Below, in pieces: positions 40,469-52,639 of a stretch of 64,000 nucleotides of DNA (positions are counted from its first letter, which is position 1; each line of letters begins with the position of its first letter). The notes beneath the pieces were generated by a model. It did no database searches, was not told where the DNA came from, and saw only the letters and a list, made by a program, of their open reading frames with translations. Position numbers and translations under genes: made by a program. Origin of the DNA: Floccularia luteovirens (lineage: Eukaryota > Basidiomycota > Agaricomycetes > Agaricales > Squamanitaceae); NCBI GenBank assembly GCA_009739215.1, contig VSJF01000006.1, forward strand, positions 682,001-746,000, read 5' to 3'.

Positions 40469-43400
40469 ATGTCTGCCTATATCAGTAACCTGTGGGCCAG
40501 CGCTTCCTCCCCCCTCCGTCAAGTAGAATTTACCACCATGGACCCTCCAAAGAGCGCTATAGAGAGTTCCCCGCAGCCAGAAAAATGTGAATTACGAATA
40601 GAGGGCATGACCTGTGGCTCATGTGTGGAGGTGAGTTACCCCGAGTGCTTGGAGCTTCTTGGCCTCCCTAACAGAATTTTAGGCCATCGAAGGGATGCTC
40701 AGGGAGCAAAAAGGCATCCATTCCATCAAAGTCGCTCTTTTGGCAGAGCGTGGAGTGGTTGAATATGATCCGTCGCATTGGACAGTTGACAAACTCATCA
40801 ACGTTAGTATCCCCTCTTCTGTCTTTTATAATACCTTACATTCTTTCAATCCGCACAGGAGATATCAGATATTGGCTTCGATGCAACACACATCCCACCA
40901 ACTCGTACAGATACCGTTCAACTACGAATATATGGCATGACATGTTCGTCATGCACCTCAACAGTGGAAGCTGGCCTTTCTTCTGTCCCTGGAATATCTA
41001 GCGTTGCCGTCTCACTTGCTACCGAGACATGTACTGTTACTTTCGATCGAGCAATGATCACTGCGAGAGAAATGGTGGAAAGGATAGAGGACATGGGATT
41101 CGATGCAATGTTGTCCGAATCAGGGAGATGCCACCCAACTGCAGTCACTAACCCGGGCTAAGGAAGTACGTGAATGGCGCTCACGTTTCCTTTGGAGTAT
41201 AGCATTCGCCCTACCTGGGTTCTTTGTCAGTATGATAGGGCCTCATATCCCCGGTATCAAATCCCTCTTAGAATACCGTCTATTCGGAGGAATTTATCTT
41301 GGTGATGTCCTGGCCTTCCTCATAACAACACCTGCTCAATTCTGGATTGGCGCGAAATTCTATCGTAGTGCATACAAATCACTCAAACATGGAAGTGCTA
41401 CTATGGACGTCCTTGTCATGCTTGGCACATCAGCCGCCTACTTCTACTCATTATTCACAATGCTCATTTCAATTTTCCACACTGCAGACGACTTTCGCCC
41501 AATGCTCTTTTTCGAAACCAGTACTATGCTGATCATGTTTGTATCACTCGGACGGTTCCTAGAGAACAAAGCGAAAGGGAAGACTAGTGCTGCACTCACA
41601 GATTTAATGGCTCTCACCCCTTCGATGGCTACGATATATACCGATGCGCCTGCTTGTACACAGGAAAAGAAGATAGCGACAGAGTTAGTAGAGGTCAACG
41701 ATACCGTCAAGCTTGTTCCTGGAGATAAGGTGCCTGCCGACGGCACTGTCATTCGAGGTTCATCTAGTGTCGATGAAAGTGCCATCACTGGTGAAGCTCT
41801 TCCGGTTGTAAAACAAGTTGGGGACAGCGTCATTGGCGGCACTCTCAATGGTCTAGGCACATTCGACATGATCGTTACTCGCGCAGGCAAAGATACAGCA
41901 CTCGCGCAGATCGTACGTCTTGTGGAAGAGGCACAGACCTCCAAGGCACCTATTCAAGCATTCGCAGACAAAGTTGCAGGATATTTCGTACCAACAGTTA
42001 TTACTCTTGCCGGAATTACCTTCCTAACATGGATTTTGCTCTCCAATGTCATTAGCGACGAAAGTCTTCCTATGATGTTCCACCGTCATGGCTCAAGTAA
42101 GGTTGCTGCGTGCTTGCAAATTTGCATCAGCGTCGTCGTCGTCGCGTGCCCATGTGCGCTAGGCTTAGCTACACCAACAGCTATCATGGTTGGTACAGGA
42201 ATGGGGGCTAAGAATGGCATTTTAATCAAAGGCGGTCGGGCTTTGGAAGCCAGCAACAGCATACGACGAGTAGTCCTCGACAAAACTGGTACCGTAACAA
42301 TCGGAAAACTTTCAGTTGTAGGAATGCATTGGGTTTCTTCTTCCAGAACTCCTTTTGATAATGAAGAGTTATACGCCGGAGACACAGATTTGCATGGGGT
42401 ATGCGCCGACGGTATCACCCAACGCAAGGATGTCATCGACATGGTGAGCACCACAGAATCCAGGTCTGAACACCCTTTGGCGACAGCTATTGCTACCTAC
42501 GGAAGAGAACTCTTAGGCGAAAAAGGACCCCAAACCGTTATAGAAACATTCGAAAGTGTTACCGGACAGGGAGTAAAAGCAGAAGTCAGCTGCTCAGGAC
42601 AAAAACACACACTTCTGGTTGGTAGTATGGCATTTGTAACTCAGGGGGACGACGAACCCATCCCAGCCTCTCTTTCAACTTACGAGGCACAAGAAACAAA
42701 GCTAGGGCGTACAATTATCTATGTTTCGATCGTTAAGCCGAAAGCGGTACGACCTCAGATAGTTCTTGCAGTTTCATTATCGGATGCACCAAAGCCGTCC
42801 AGTCGATATGCTATCCGAAGCCCTACAAGCTATGGGAATCGAAGTGAATATGATGACTGGAGATGGCAAGGCAACAGCAATTGCTATAGCTAAGCAAGTA
42901 GGAATCCGGCCTGAAGGAGTATGGGCTGGTATGAGTCCAAAAGGCAAAGCGGCTATGGTAACTGAACTAATGGAAAAGTATGGGGACGGTGTAGCAATGG
43001 TGTGTCCTTTGATCGATGTATTCCCGTGTAATACTAACTGTGATTTCTCGAAAAGGTTGGAGATGGAATCAATGATTCGCCTGCTCTAGTTGCTGCAACC
43101 GTTGGCATAGCTCTTTCATCGGGGACATCTGTTGCCATTGAAGCAGCAGACATTGTACTCATGCGGTCCGATCTTCTTGACGTCGTTGCCGCCTTCCACC
43201 TTTCTCGCGCTATCTTCTCTGTCATCAAGCGGAACCTCATCTGGGCATGCGTGTACAACGTACTCGGTATTCCTCTTGCGATGGGAGTTTTCCTTCCGTT
43301 AGGGCTATACATGCACCCAATGCTGGCAGGCGCAGCGATGGCGTTCTCCAGCGTGAGCGTGGTTACGAGTTCCTTGACTCTCAAATGGTGGCGTCGTCCC

Positions 43401-43583
43401 GCGGACTCAATTATGCCAGAGGATGGTATGCGCACTGGAGGAAGTGCTAGCCGTGGGATATGGGCAGAAATGTTCGTGGACACCACATCGAGCGCGTTGA
43501 GTAGTGTGAAGGGACTGTTTAGTGGGAGGAAGCAGGGTTATGGGTATAGCCAGCTCCCAGTTGAGATGGACTCCCGAGCATGA
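40469..43583 (+). CDS. CCC2: Copper-transporting P1B-type ATPase Ccc2, frame broken twice
   Basis: Golgi Cu(I) pump that loads copper into secreted oxidases such as laccases and ferroxidases; about 980 residues. Two heavy-metal domains, GMTCGSC and GMTCSSC. The P-type core has all key motifs: TGE phosphatase loop ([12 protein letters not shown]), CPC in the membrane ([15 protein letters not shown]), DKTGT phosphorylation site, [18 protein letters not shown] and [13 protein letters not shown]-terminal tail follows, ending [12 protein letters not shown]. Introns lie at about 40631-40682, 40802-40858 and 43000-43055. Two +1 shifts interrupt it: GGG at 41123-41125 (between MLSES and [11 protein letters not shown]) and the AA at 42818-42819 (between RYAIR and [10 protein letters not shown]). 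No intron can explain either. With the shifts read literally the protein would stop after the metal-binding domains. Confidence 0.9.
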
Positions 43584-43847
43584 GACATCTATCTACTTGG
43601 TTATTCGTCCGTTCGGGTTGCACGGCTGCATGACATAAATTAACTTGCTGTTAGTCGTATTTGGCTTTTTATTGTATTGGTAGTACACTTTGTGAATTTG
43701 GGAGGATCATGTTCCGAATTCTAATTCAGGTCTATACCGTTTGTGGAAAGGACGTACTCCTTCACTGAGGCACGCTCCGCGTGTAATTTATACATCTGCT
43801 AAGTATGTCTTCACGGCCTTAGTAATTGCGTGTAGCACACAGTAGTT

Positions 43848-44931
43848 ATGGCAAGCATAGGGAGCGTATTTCTAGGTGATATCCAACGCATTCGAAATCT
43901 TTCGTCGACTCCACCATCTACACCCACTCTGTCGCGGCGACGTTCATCATCATCTCTATCTCACGTGGACCCTTTATCGCTCAAGTTATCGCCTTCATCA
44001 CATACAAACACAATGGAACAAGTGATGACGGCGGTCGCTAATACTCCCCTCCCCACTACGACAATCGACCCAAATCTTGCTCTAGAGTTGCGCATACGTT
44101 GGTTGGAGGTGATTATTTTAGGTGTTAAACAGGATGGATGGGTGAAGGACAGGAAAGGGAAGGAGCGTGAGCTCGCAAAAGTGCAGGACACAAAGCTCAA
44201 GCCTGGACAGACTCTGATACGATTAGCGGAAGAAGTTCAGCAGAAACTTAATAGTGTTGTGGAGGGGAACGAGGGGTTGACAAACTTCATGGAACATTGT
44301 ACGTTCCCATTTCTTCCTGCCCTTCTACTTCATTCGTTTCTACGCATCTTATAACATATATACCTAAAATTCTACAGACGACCAATATGCTCATCTTATC
44401 ACGCTGTCATCTTTGCCGGGCACAGAAGCTCCTGCCACCAGCATGACAGACGAGGAGTTCGACGCGCTATTGTCGGAAATGGAACCAGATATACGTGCCG
44501 CTGAAAAGGACATGCGTGAGATTGAAGCTCTGGAGAAGAAGAATATCACAGGTGCCGGAAAGCTAACAAGTACGTTTCGCAGAATAAAATATATATGCCG
44601 ACGTCCAAATGCTTATAAGTCTGTTATTCTGCAGGCTATGAAAATCTTGTACCCCGACTGAATGAGGTGGTGAAAATGCATAAAGAGAACTCAAAGCTGG
44701 TGGAATCATTGGAGCAGCAGATAGCTTTACTTGTGGATCGTCATACAATCCAGGTCAGTTTCTGATATCGAGAACTCATGTTTGGTAAATGTTTTCTAAG
44801 CATATTTTTAGGTGGACGCTCTGTCAGAGCTTTTTGTTGCATGGGACGATACGCTCACAGAAGTAGAGGACATGGTTATGCGACTTGAACGACAAAGAGA
44901 TGAGAGACGTCGACTGGGTTATGAGCCATAG
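43848..44931 (+). CDS. Dynactin subunit 3 (p22/p24)-like coiled-coil protein
   Basis: About 300 residues in four exons. After a Ser/Pro-rich start, a helical region begins LALELRIRWLEVIILG, the usual opening of the dynactin p22 family. Coiled coils follow (LIRLAEEVQQKLNSV, MEPDIRAAEKDMREIEALEKK, LNEVVKMHKENSKLVESLEQQ). The end VDALSELFVAWDDTLTEVED resembles the conserved p22 terminal helix that contains a QWD-like turn. p22 belongs to the dynactin shoulder, the adaptor complex for dynein. Assignment rests on overall helix pattern and two short motifs, so another coiled-coil protein is possible. The last 58 bp of this gene are duplicated in inverted orientation at 58227-58284. Confidence 0.55.
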
Positions 44932-45268
44932 TTAAATGTTGGATAGAGGCACCCTGGTATATTCTTATGAGCATTTCAGTTGAGAAGATTTCTTCGCATT
45001 CACATGAGTTTTGATATTAAAACTATGTATTTAATTCTAGTCTACTACGGGTATCATTCGTACAAGCTGTATTTATAATATCCCCGACAGTGCCGCACTG
45101 TGAAATCGGGTGAGATATCGTTGTATTAGAATCCCCAGGGCCAAGAATCCTGCGCGAGCGAAATGCCTAAAAGCAAGATACCGGCAGGGGCTTGCAAAAA
45201 TAGTCCCGAAAGTTGATGTCATAGGGACAATGTTCAACAATCAAATAATTTTACAGACTTGTTTTGCA

Positions 45269-47347
45269 TCATGCCTTCTCTTGTTTTACAACAGAGGTGC
45301 GAGAACGCTCAGCACGTTGTTGTTCTACCCATGCTGCAACATTGGTGGCTGCTTCTAACGGGCGAGTTTTATGGGTCATGAGATATCCTTGAAGAGCTGC
45401 CATCGAGAACTCGCGATCTGGGATAGCCTCTTTAAATTTATCAGCTAGCCTGGAAACTTGGGCAGGCGAGAGCTTGGGTGCACGTGTGCGTTGTCGCAGC
45501 AATGCAAGAGCTACAGAAGTTTCTGTTTCATTAGATGCGGATTCCTCAGTGGTGGTCGTAGTGGTAGGGAGTGGTACATCCAGGTCGATTAGGTTGGTTT
45601 CGTCAGAAGCATAACCAGAATCAGTACTTGATTTTTCAGTAACCTGAATATTTTCCGTCTTCTCATCGCTTGTATCAATGGGGAGATAAAAGCAGCAATA
45701 TAATTCCCGGGCTTGATATTTGCTTGCCAGCTTGAATTCGATATGAATATCCATGCGACCAGGACGTGTGAGGGCAGGGTCGAGAGATGTGTACTTGTTG
45801 GTTGTAGCAAACAAAATACGACCTTCTTGAGCAGCAACTCCGTCAAGGCAGTTCAGCAAACCACTTAGAGAGACTCTAGAAAATGTAAAAAGAAAAGATT
45901 AGATAAACCACGTAAATAGGAAAGTAGCTGAGACGCACCTGCTTGTGGGAGTTCCGCTTGCAGGGCCTGGTTTGTTCTCAGCTTCCTGTGTATCTCCACT
46001 GTCACGGTTAACCACTGACGAGAAAGCGGCGTCGATGTCTTCCATCAGAGCAATGCATTTTTCTGCAAAAAAGCAATGAGAGTCATGATTTGGAATATCA
46101 AATAAGAACTAACCAGGAAGCTCAAAAACCAATCGATTAAGAGTAGTATCATCCATTCCAACACGAGAGAGAGAGATGACATATACATCAAGACTCAATT
46201 CGCCAGCAAGACTGTGGATAATGCTAGTCTTTCCCGAGCCAGGAGCACCGTACTAGAGATGGAAAGGTCAGAAGTAGAGAAGTAGAGAGTGATACGAATG
46301 AGACTCACCAGAAGATATCCACGTCTGAATGGTATACCACGTTCTGCATACCAAGATTTACTACCAAGGAAATCACGAGCGTCTTCAATTATTAGATCCT
46401 TGATGCCAGGATCAAGGACAATCGATTTCAGAGGCCGTTTTTGACGGTGTGCTGCATGACGCCAATTATTGTACTGATCAGACACATATATTGAAATAGT
46501 GTTTTCGTTTGCTGCATTGTATGCCTTCTTTGCATCCACCAATAATGAATTCAAAATGTTCAAGTCACGAGAGAAAATACTAAATCATATCGTTAGCCAT
46601 GGGACAGTTAAAAATATAACAGGATGCATGCATACGTGATTTGCAGGGACTCTTCGGTCTGTGAGTCGTAGTCCATACGTTGAACCTCACGGCGTGCTCG
46701 CGTAATCCTCATGGGACGCCGTTTGTACCACAAGGTTTGTGTCGTGTGTACCGCAGGAAGATATTTCACTTTTTGGTTACCTTCGAACAAAGAACCATCT
46801 TCACTAGCCATATTGATCGCGGAGAATTGAAGGCCAAAGGTGCGTGTACTGACTTCCAAATCCCTTGCTGTTGCTGTGGGTCATAAGGGTATCAGTCCAT
46901 ACTCCATTTACAAGTGGTATATGTGCTCACTCCATGAAGCCTGCTTTGTTAACCAAACCATCATCCAGTCTGGAATTACCCTTGTGTTAATATGGCATTT
47001 TGCATGGGACAGGATAAACACCTACCATAACTGAAATCATTTTCTTCAAAGCTGGCTGTAATGAAGAAAGAATTGTATGTCTTATAGTATACATAAAAGG
47101 CCAGTCTCCGGAAGGATTCGAGGACGCTACCGAGAGCGATGAGCTTGATCCAGTCACGCAAAGCAGCAAAAGAGACGAGGAATTTGATAAGTGATGTGAT
47201 GTCTCGAGGTAATGTGGCAGGTGAGGCATTGGGAGTTCCAGCAGTTGTGGTTGACGTTGAGTTGCCACAATCTGTACTGCCTGTTGGGCCACTGAAGCCT
47301 GTGAAAGATGAAAGCAACTGTTCAACGAGCAGGAGTGGCGACGCCAT
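45269..47347 (-). CDS. BCS1-like AAA ATPase, copy A
   Basis: Member of the Bcs1 family of membrane-anchored AAA proteins; yeast Bcs1 inserts the Rieske protein into complex III, while fungal paralogues such as this have no assigned role. About 560 residues. The N-terminal Ser/Thr-rich stretch is followed by a predicted membrane/targeting segment (SLIKFLVSFAALRDWIKLIA). The Bcs1 N-domain comes next (DWMMVWLTKQASW, YLPAVHTTQTLWYKRRPMRI), then the AAA core: KSWYAERGIPFRRGYLL, Walker A YGAPGSGKTS, Walker B IALMEDIDAAF, RVSLSGLLNCLDGVAAQEGR, sensor FATTNKY and Arg finger TRPGRMD. The C-terminus has an acidic Thr-rich insert and ends VVKQEKA. Frame intact over seven or eight short introns. Mirrors copy B at 55808 with only scattered changes (for example LNRLVF versus LNQLVS). 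Confidence 0.88.
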
Positions 47348-48309
47348 GTTCCTGTGGGGATAGAATATGCAGACAATAGATCATTCATCTTGTTTTTATA
47401 GATGAATGGAGAACAAGGGTTAGGGGCGGCACCGGTAAGGGATTACGGATTTAAAAAAACACTAGCGCTCGGGTATAATCAGTCTTGACTCGAAGAGAGT
47501 CATTTAATGGGGATCTCGCTGTTTAGCGCCTTCTATGACTCCAAAGAGCGCCAGATGGCGCCAATTCATTTTGCATTAGGAACAAGGTTTTCTGGCAATT
47601 GATGTACATAGAGCTTCATTAGATGTCATCAATCATCTTTTGTGGCTCACTCATTGTATCTTCTACAGTTATGTTGGTTCTAAAATGATCGCACTTCCTA
47701 AAATCTACCTGAGGTCATGAACATATACAATGAACTCAAGTTTATTCTAAGCTGGTGATATTTTGCTTCTCACAGTTTATTACACGTTCACATTACACAA
47801 TAAGGCCGTCCTGCCCGCTACGTCTTATTGGTCGTTTAGCAAGTAAGTACTAGTTTTCGGAAGCTTTTAATTATGTGAAAAGAACATCAGAAAGGCAATG
47901 TGATGCTTCAATGCTTCAAGTCCATCGCAATTCCTTCACATGAGGTCAACACCGAAAGAAACATGGCAGACTCGAAGTCGTCATATAGCGTTTAATTTAA
48001 GAACAGCTCCGGCTGTAACTCATCTGATGAACTCGTGTCATTCACATCACAATGAGGAACAGGTTCAACACATGTGACAGAGATGTAAAGACAACAAACA
48101 CCTAGAATGATATGATTCACCAAGGAAGACTCCATCTCATCAACGTTTCAACAGTAAGGTCGGTATCAACAGCTAAGCCATGCAGTAATCTCCTTTCACG
48201 GAGACATTTCAACTTCAGTTTTTCAACGTCATCAGACAACGTAGAAATATCATAACAATTATGCAACAGTGAAGCAGATGACAGTTTTAAATGATCATCC
48301 ATGATAACT
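47348..48309. other. Spacer inside arm A, upstream of BCS1-A
   Basis: Upstream region of BCS1-A and the gap to the decayed copy. Near-identity with arm B stops at about 47519; beyond that only parts match. At about 47811 arm B carries an extra segment of roughly 0.7 kb (54647-55358). At about 48023 the match breaks off, and it resumes at 49311. Confidence 0.6.
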
Positions 48310-49684
48310 GACAAGCAAAAAATAGACGACCTTCTTGAGCTGCAACTCCGTCAATGCAGTTCAGTAGTCCACTTAGAGAGACTCTGCGAATGTAATAAAT
48401 TAAATAAATCGTTCAAATGGAAGGTAATTGATATGCACCCGCTTGTAGAAGCCCTAATAGCCCTGGTTTCCTGTACAATCTCTACTGTCACGGTTCACCG
48501 TCTGAGTGAAGGCAACGTCGATTTCTTCCACTGCATCTTGCTGCAAAAAGCAATGAGAACCACAATAAGAATAATATAAAAGAACTAACCAGGAAGTTTG
48601 GCAACCAAATCACTAAGTGTGGCATCATCCATTCCACCACGAGAGGGACAGATAATATATACATGAAGCTGCAGTTCACCAGCAAGACTGAATATTGCTA
48701 GTCTTTCCCGAGCTAGGAGCACCATACTGGAAATGCGGTGATCAGAGGAATTGGAGAAGAAACAGATGAGGACTCACCAGAAGATGTCCAGGTCGGAATG
48801 GTATGCCACGCTTTCATACCAAGATTTACTGTTGAGGAAATCGCGAGCGTCTTCAACTATTAGCTCTTTGACACCAGGATCGAGGATGATTGATTTAGAG
48901 ACCGCATTTGACAATCTCGCAATACGCCAGCTTTGCTGATCAGCTGTATATATACAGACATATTCCTGGTTTGCGATATTGTATGCCTTCTTTGCATCCA
49001 CATCAATGAATTCAAAATGCCCAAGTCACGAGATAAATACTAAAGCATATCGTTGGTCAGGGGTCAAACAGTCTACGATGTGCGTACTAGATTCTGATAT
49101 ACACCTCTTGAGTTGTATCATAAAATTCGCGTAACTGCGTAGCCTCATCCAACGTCATTTGTACCACAAGGATCGCGTCGTGTTTATTACAGGTAGATAT
49201 GACACTTGATACACACGTCCTGGGAAGGTTCATCATCATCAGGTACATTGACTGAGGAAGTTCCAATCCCATGTCTGAGTGAATAGACATCCAAGTGCCT
49301 TATTCTTTCTGCGAATCATAAGACTATCAGCTCATACCTCGTTTACAAGTGATATATGTACTCACTCCACGAAGTCTGATTCGCTAACCAACATATTATC
49401 CGATCTGGATTTAACATTACATTAATATGGATTTTGTATAGGACAATGATAAAGACCTACCATAACTGCTATCGCCTAACTCAAAAGTGGCGGTAATGAA
49501 GACATAATCATATGCTTTGTAGTTTAAACCCAGTCTCCATAAGATCTAAAGAACACTGCCGAGAACGATGGGCTTGAACCAGTCACGCAAAGCGGCGAAA
49601 GAGATGATGAATGAAGTTATATATTGCAGCAAAGAGGCATTTGCAATCGAGGTTGATGTTCTGGAACCTGAGTGGCGTCGCCAT
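48310..49684 (-). pseudogene. Decayed BCS1-like AAA gene (second copy)
   Basis: Remnant of a gene like BCS1-A. The N-terminal start region is near 49684, the post-TM exon lies around 49330-49420, and the exon with VDAKKAYN-like and GVKELIVEDARDFL sequence is at about 48780-49010. Walker-A and later exon pieces run down to about 48330, where similarity ends at the counterpart of NCLDGVAAQEGR. Frameshifts, stops and loss of the C-terminal third make it non-functional. The Walker A segment is damaged near 48690-48725 and lacks the YGAPGSG spacing. About 1.29 kb of it (48023-49311) is missing from arm B. Confidence 0.75.
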
Positions 49685-49961
49685 GTTCCTGTGGGGATAT
49701 ACAGACAGAGAGTCATCCCGTTTTTTTTTAGATGCATAAGAAAAAATAAACAGCGCTCAGTCATGAATCCATGATTTTCGAAATGATATCTTCAAAATGC
49801 CATTTGATGGACGAATTACTCACTGATAGTAATACCTCCGAATATGGGGATGTGACGTGACGAATACAAATGCAGCATGTTTGATTTTCTAAGGAGACTC
49901 AGAGTCATTCCAAACACAGCTTTCTTTTCTTCGAGTCATCACCAAAGCCACAACATTGGGG

Positions 49962-50901
49962 ATGTCAGATGGACCAAGAACTTCCCTTGACCTAACCCAC
50001 GTTCTCTGTAAGACATTCGCAACGATGGAGGGTGACAAGGAGCTGATGGGGCCAGAGTTTTATAGATGATGACTCTTCCATTTTTTCGCTGGCGTTAGCT
50101 TTAGTAACCTTGAGTCCCATCCTATTAATGGTAAGACCTCCTCTTATCCTGTACCAATGTTTCAATGCACGAATATATTGGCTAGGCATCATACGCAGCA
50201 TTAGCAGTGCAGACGCGAGAATTCCTCATCATTACCATGTGGGCAGGTCAACTCGCCGGTGAATGTATCAATTATGCATTAAAGCACCTCATTAAACAAG
50301 AACGACCAATCCGTACGTTCAAACCACATCTCTGTGACAACGTGAAGTTACAAGAAGCTTCTACTACAGAAAGTATAGGGAATGGTTTCGGATTTCCTTC
50401 ATCCCATAGCCAGTATATGGGTTACTTTTCGTCGTTTCTCATGTTTCATCTGTACTTCCGCCATAGGTTTTCGTCCACAGGATCTAACATAATCGACTCC
50501 CTTTGGCGGCTCATAATCTACACCGGCCTCATGGCGTGGGCAGGCCTGGTTGCATATTCTCGGTAATGATTCTTGTGATGTGAATACCCGACCTTTCCCT
50601 AACATTCTCAAGGTATTATTTAGGGTATCATAACGCTCATCAGATATTATGGGGTTTTGGCATAGGTGTGATGCTGGGCACCTCTCTATATACCTTTGCC
50701 GAACTTCTCCCGACACGATATCCCGAATCCCCCATAGGGAAATTTAAAGCGTTCCTGTTAGACAATCCGTTGTCACTTTGGCTTCAGATACGGGACGGTT
50801 GGGCAGTTTGGGAAGATGGTGGGCGGGCAGGTGAATGGGTGCAGTGGAGGAAGGAATGGGATAAACAACAAAAAATTGCAACTGCTAAACGGAAAAATTA
50901 G
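49962..50901 (+). CDS. CAX4: Dolichyldiphosphatase (Cax4/DOLPP1, PAP2 family)
   Basis: ER phosphatase that recycles dolichyl pyrophosphate after N-glycan transfer; about 255 residues. The first exon is MSDGPRTSLDLTHVL, then YDDDSSIFSLALALVTLSP through an intron whose acceptor is TTTATAG at about 50076. PAP2 signature: KHLIKQERP (KxxxxxxRP), GFPSSHSQYMGY (PSGH-like block), YSRYYLGYHNAHQ (SRxxxxxHxxxD-like). Four or more membrane helices. Ends with a charged tail QQKIATAKRKN. The frame is intact. The first half (49962-50438) lies inside arm A, so a broken mirror copy exists at 53283-53775; the second half is unique. Confidence 0.9.
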
Positions 50902-51039
50902 AAAATTTGTATTGGCGTTTGCAAAGATTAATGACAACAATAATTTTTTACAATCTTATCTGATCAAAGATTCCGAGTACATAATGGGCCCTTCAAAAAA
51001 AAACTCCCTATTCATCAGTTTAATATCATTTATGTATCA

Positions 51040-52222
51040 ATGACATTCCTTACAATCGGTTCTCTTGGTTCCACTTGCTTTCGTGTCTGCAGAAACATGT
51101 CGACATCTTCTCTTCCACCATCTCCATTCCCCCTTCTGACTACAGTCAAGGAGTTCAGAGAATGGCGAAGGAAAGCTTATGACGCGCGGAAGACAGTCGG
51201 TTATGTACCAACTATGGGTGCCCTACATGAGGGCCATCTCTCACTAGGTTAGCTTTCTCATTCTTCCAGTGGTCTGGTTGTACGAGAAATGAAGTTGTCT
51301 AGTACGAAAGTCCCTCAAAGAGAATGATTTGACAGTTCTCTCAATCTTCGTCAATCCGGCTCAATTTGCCCCTCATGAGGATCTAGCAACTTATCCACGT
51401 ACCCTCCCAACGGATATCCAGAGTCTCATCAACACAACTGTTTCCGTTCCGAACTCGCCTTCTCCCCGCTCCACCGATGCAGTCTTTCTACCTTCAGTAC
51501 ATGAGATGTATCCATCTGGAATCAGCCAGAATATCTCTGACCAGAAGGGAACATTCGTCGAAGTCAAAGGATATGGACACCAAATGGAGGGCGCAAGTCG
51601 TCCGACGTTCTTCCGAGGTGTAGCCACAGTCGTTACCAAACTTTTCAACGCTATAGAGGTCAGGGTTACTTATTGCAACTGTCGTTAAACACATAATGAG
51701 CAACCTCTTTAGCCCACAAACGCATATTTTGGACAAAAAGACATCCAGCAGTGCCTCCTATTGCGAAGACTCACTAGAGATCTATTATGTTCGCACCCAG
51801 ACCCGGAACACTTCCATATCGTGCCTACAGCGCGAGATCTACAAGACGGGCTCGCCCTGTCTTCCCGTAATGCCCATCTCACTCCCGAAGGTCGTCATCT
51901 TGCCCCTACTCTGATTAATGCCTTGCGTGAAGTGGAATCCGCCTGGAACGAAGGCAAGTCAAAGGCAGAGTGTATCCAAAAAGGGATAAAGATCGTCGAC
52001 AACGCTGAGGTTAATATACGTGCCTCCAATATAGACGTCAAGATCCAATTGGATTATATCCAGATGAACGATTCACAAACTTTTGAAATTATAAATGATA
52101 ATACTAGAAAAAACCCAAGTGATCCTGTCCCTATTATTCTCAGTGGGGCTCTTTGGGTTGGCAAAACCCGGTTGATTGACAATCTTATACTGGGGAATAT
52201 TAATTCAATTATCAGCACATAA
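51040..52222 (+). CDS. PAN6: Pantothenate synthetase (pantoate-beta-alanine ligase)
   Basis: Last step of vitamin B5 synthesis: ATP-dependent joining of pantoate and beta-alanine. About 355 residues in three exons. HIGH-type motif VPTMGALHEGHLSL, then LTVLSIFVNPAQFAPHEDL, GYGHQMEGASRPTFFRGVAT, KLFNAIEPTNAYFGQKDIQQ, and the KMSKS-like GLALSSRNAHL. It ends with the usual domain terminus GALWVGKTRLIDN plus a short tail. The start may be ATG 51040 (an N-terminal extension rich in Cys, Phe and Arg, possibly targeting) or 51097 (MSTSSLPP). Frame intact. The 3' end is duplicated at 58752-58990. Confidence 0.92.
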
Positions 52223-52418
52223 ATTATAGTTTGCTGTTGTTAACGTTAAAACGTTAACCTTCCACCATAGGTGGTGTATATGTAATAAAATCATGCTCAA
52301 TGTAGTCAAAATGTCAGTTTGCAAGTGATAAGAAGAAAAAAAGTTAGATTTAGATAGCAATTATTGATCAACCCTCTATGTTCTCCCCTAGATCTCTATT
52401 ATTTGCTTCTGATACCAA
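51757..52418. repeat. Direct repeat, copy 1: PAN6 3' end plus a VPS9 3' scrap
   Basis: The 3' part of PAN6, its downstream sequence and a 50 bp piece of the VPS9 gene end (52369-52418) recur at 58752-59210, shortened and diverged, in the same orientation. Matches recognised by eye: GACTCACT-type stretch at 51770, the GGCAAAACCCGGTT stretch at 52157, and CTAGATCTC-ATTATTTGC at 52389. Confidence 0.75.
52369..52418 (-). pseudogene. Scrap of VPS9-CUE gene 3' end
   Basis: Read on the minus strand it encodes LVSEANNRDLGENIEGL, matching [17 protein letters not shown] of the CUE domain encoded at 59160-59210. Too short to function; it marks a duplicated PAN6-VPS9 junction. Confidence 0.7.
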
Positions 52419-52639
52419 AGTGGTGGGACATGGGACTCAGACCAGAGGATGGAGGTCTTAACAACTACCAAACCACAATAGGCAGAGTATTTATTTACTT
52501 GAAGAACCCCCGGAAACATGGTCTCCAGTAAATATCACAGATAGCTGATAGCCAAAGATGAAATTTATTCGTTTAGTTGGCTTCTCAGGTTGGCTATGAA
52601 GAAGCACTAAAGCACGGCCAAGTAGCCTTGAAATAGAAA

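Larger units (their letters stand above)
44874..50438. repeat. Arm A of a large inverted duplication
   Basis: Left arm of an inverted repeat whose mirror is 53283-58284. Outer positions pair as x and 103158 minus x (103155 after a 3 bp indel near 46270). The arm begins inside the last DCTN3-like exon and holds the intact BCS1-like gene A, a decayed BCS1 copy and the first half of CAX4, and ends inside CAX4. The outer 2.65 kb (to about 47519) is nearly identical to the mirror; further in, differences are frequent and two large indels occur. Confidence 0.9.

Noticed and set aside
52130..52200. A Walker A-like GALWVGKT at the PAN6 C-terminus, suggesting fusion to a GTPase or AAA fragment
   Set aside because: Pantothenate synthetases normally end with an AxxGxxRLIDN-type segment; this is the native domain end and only mimics a P-loop.
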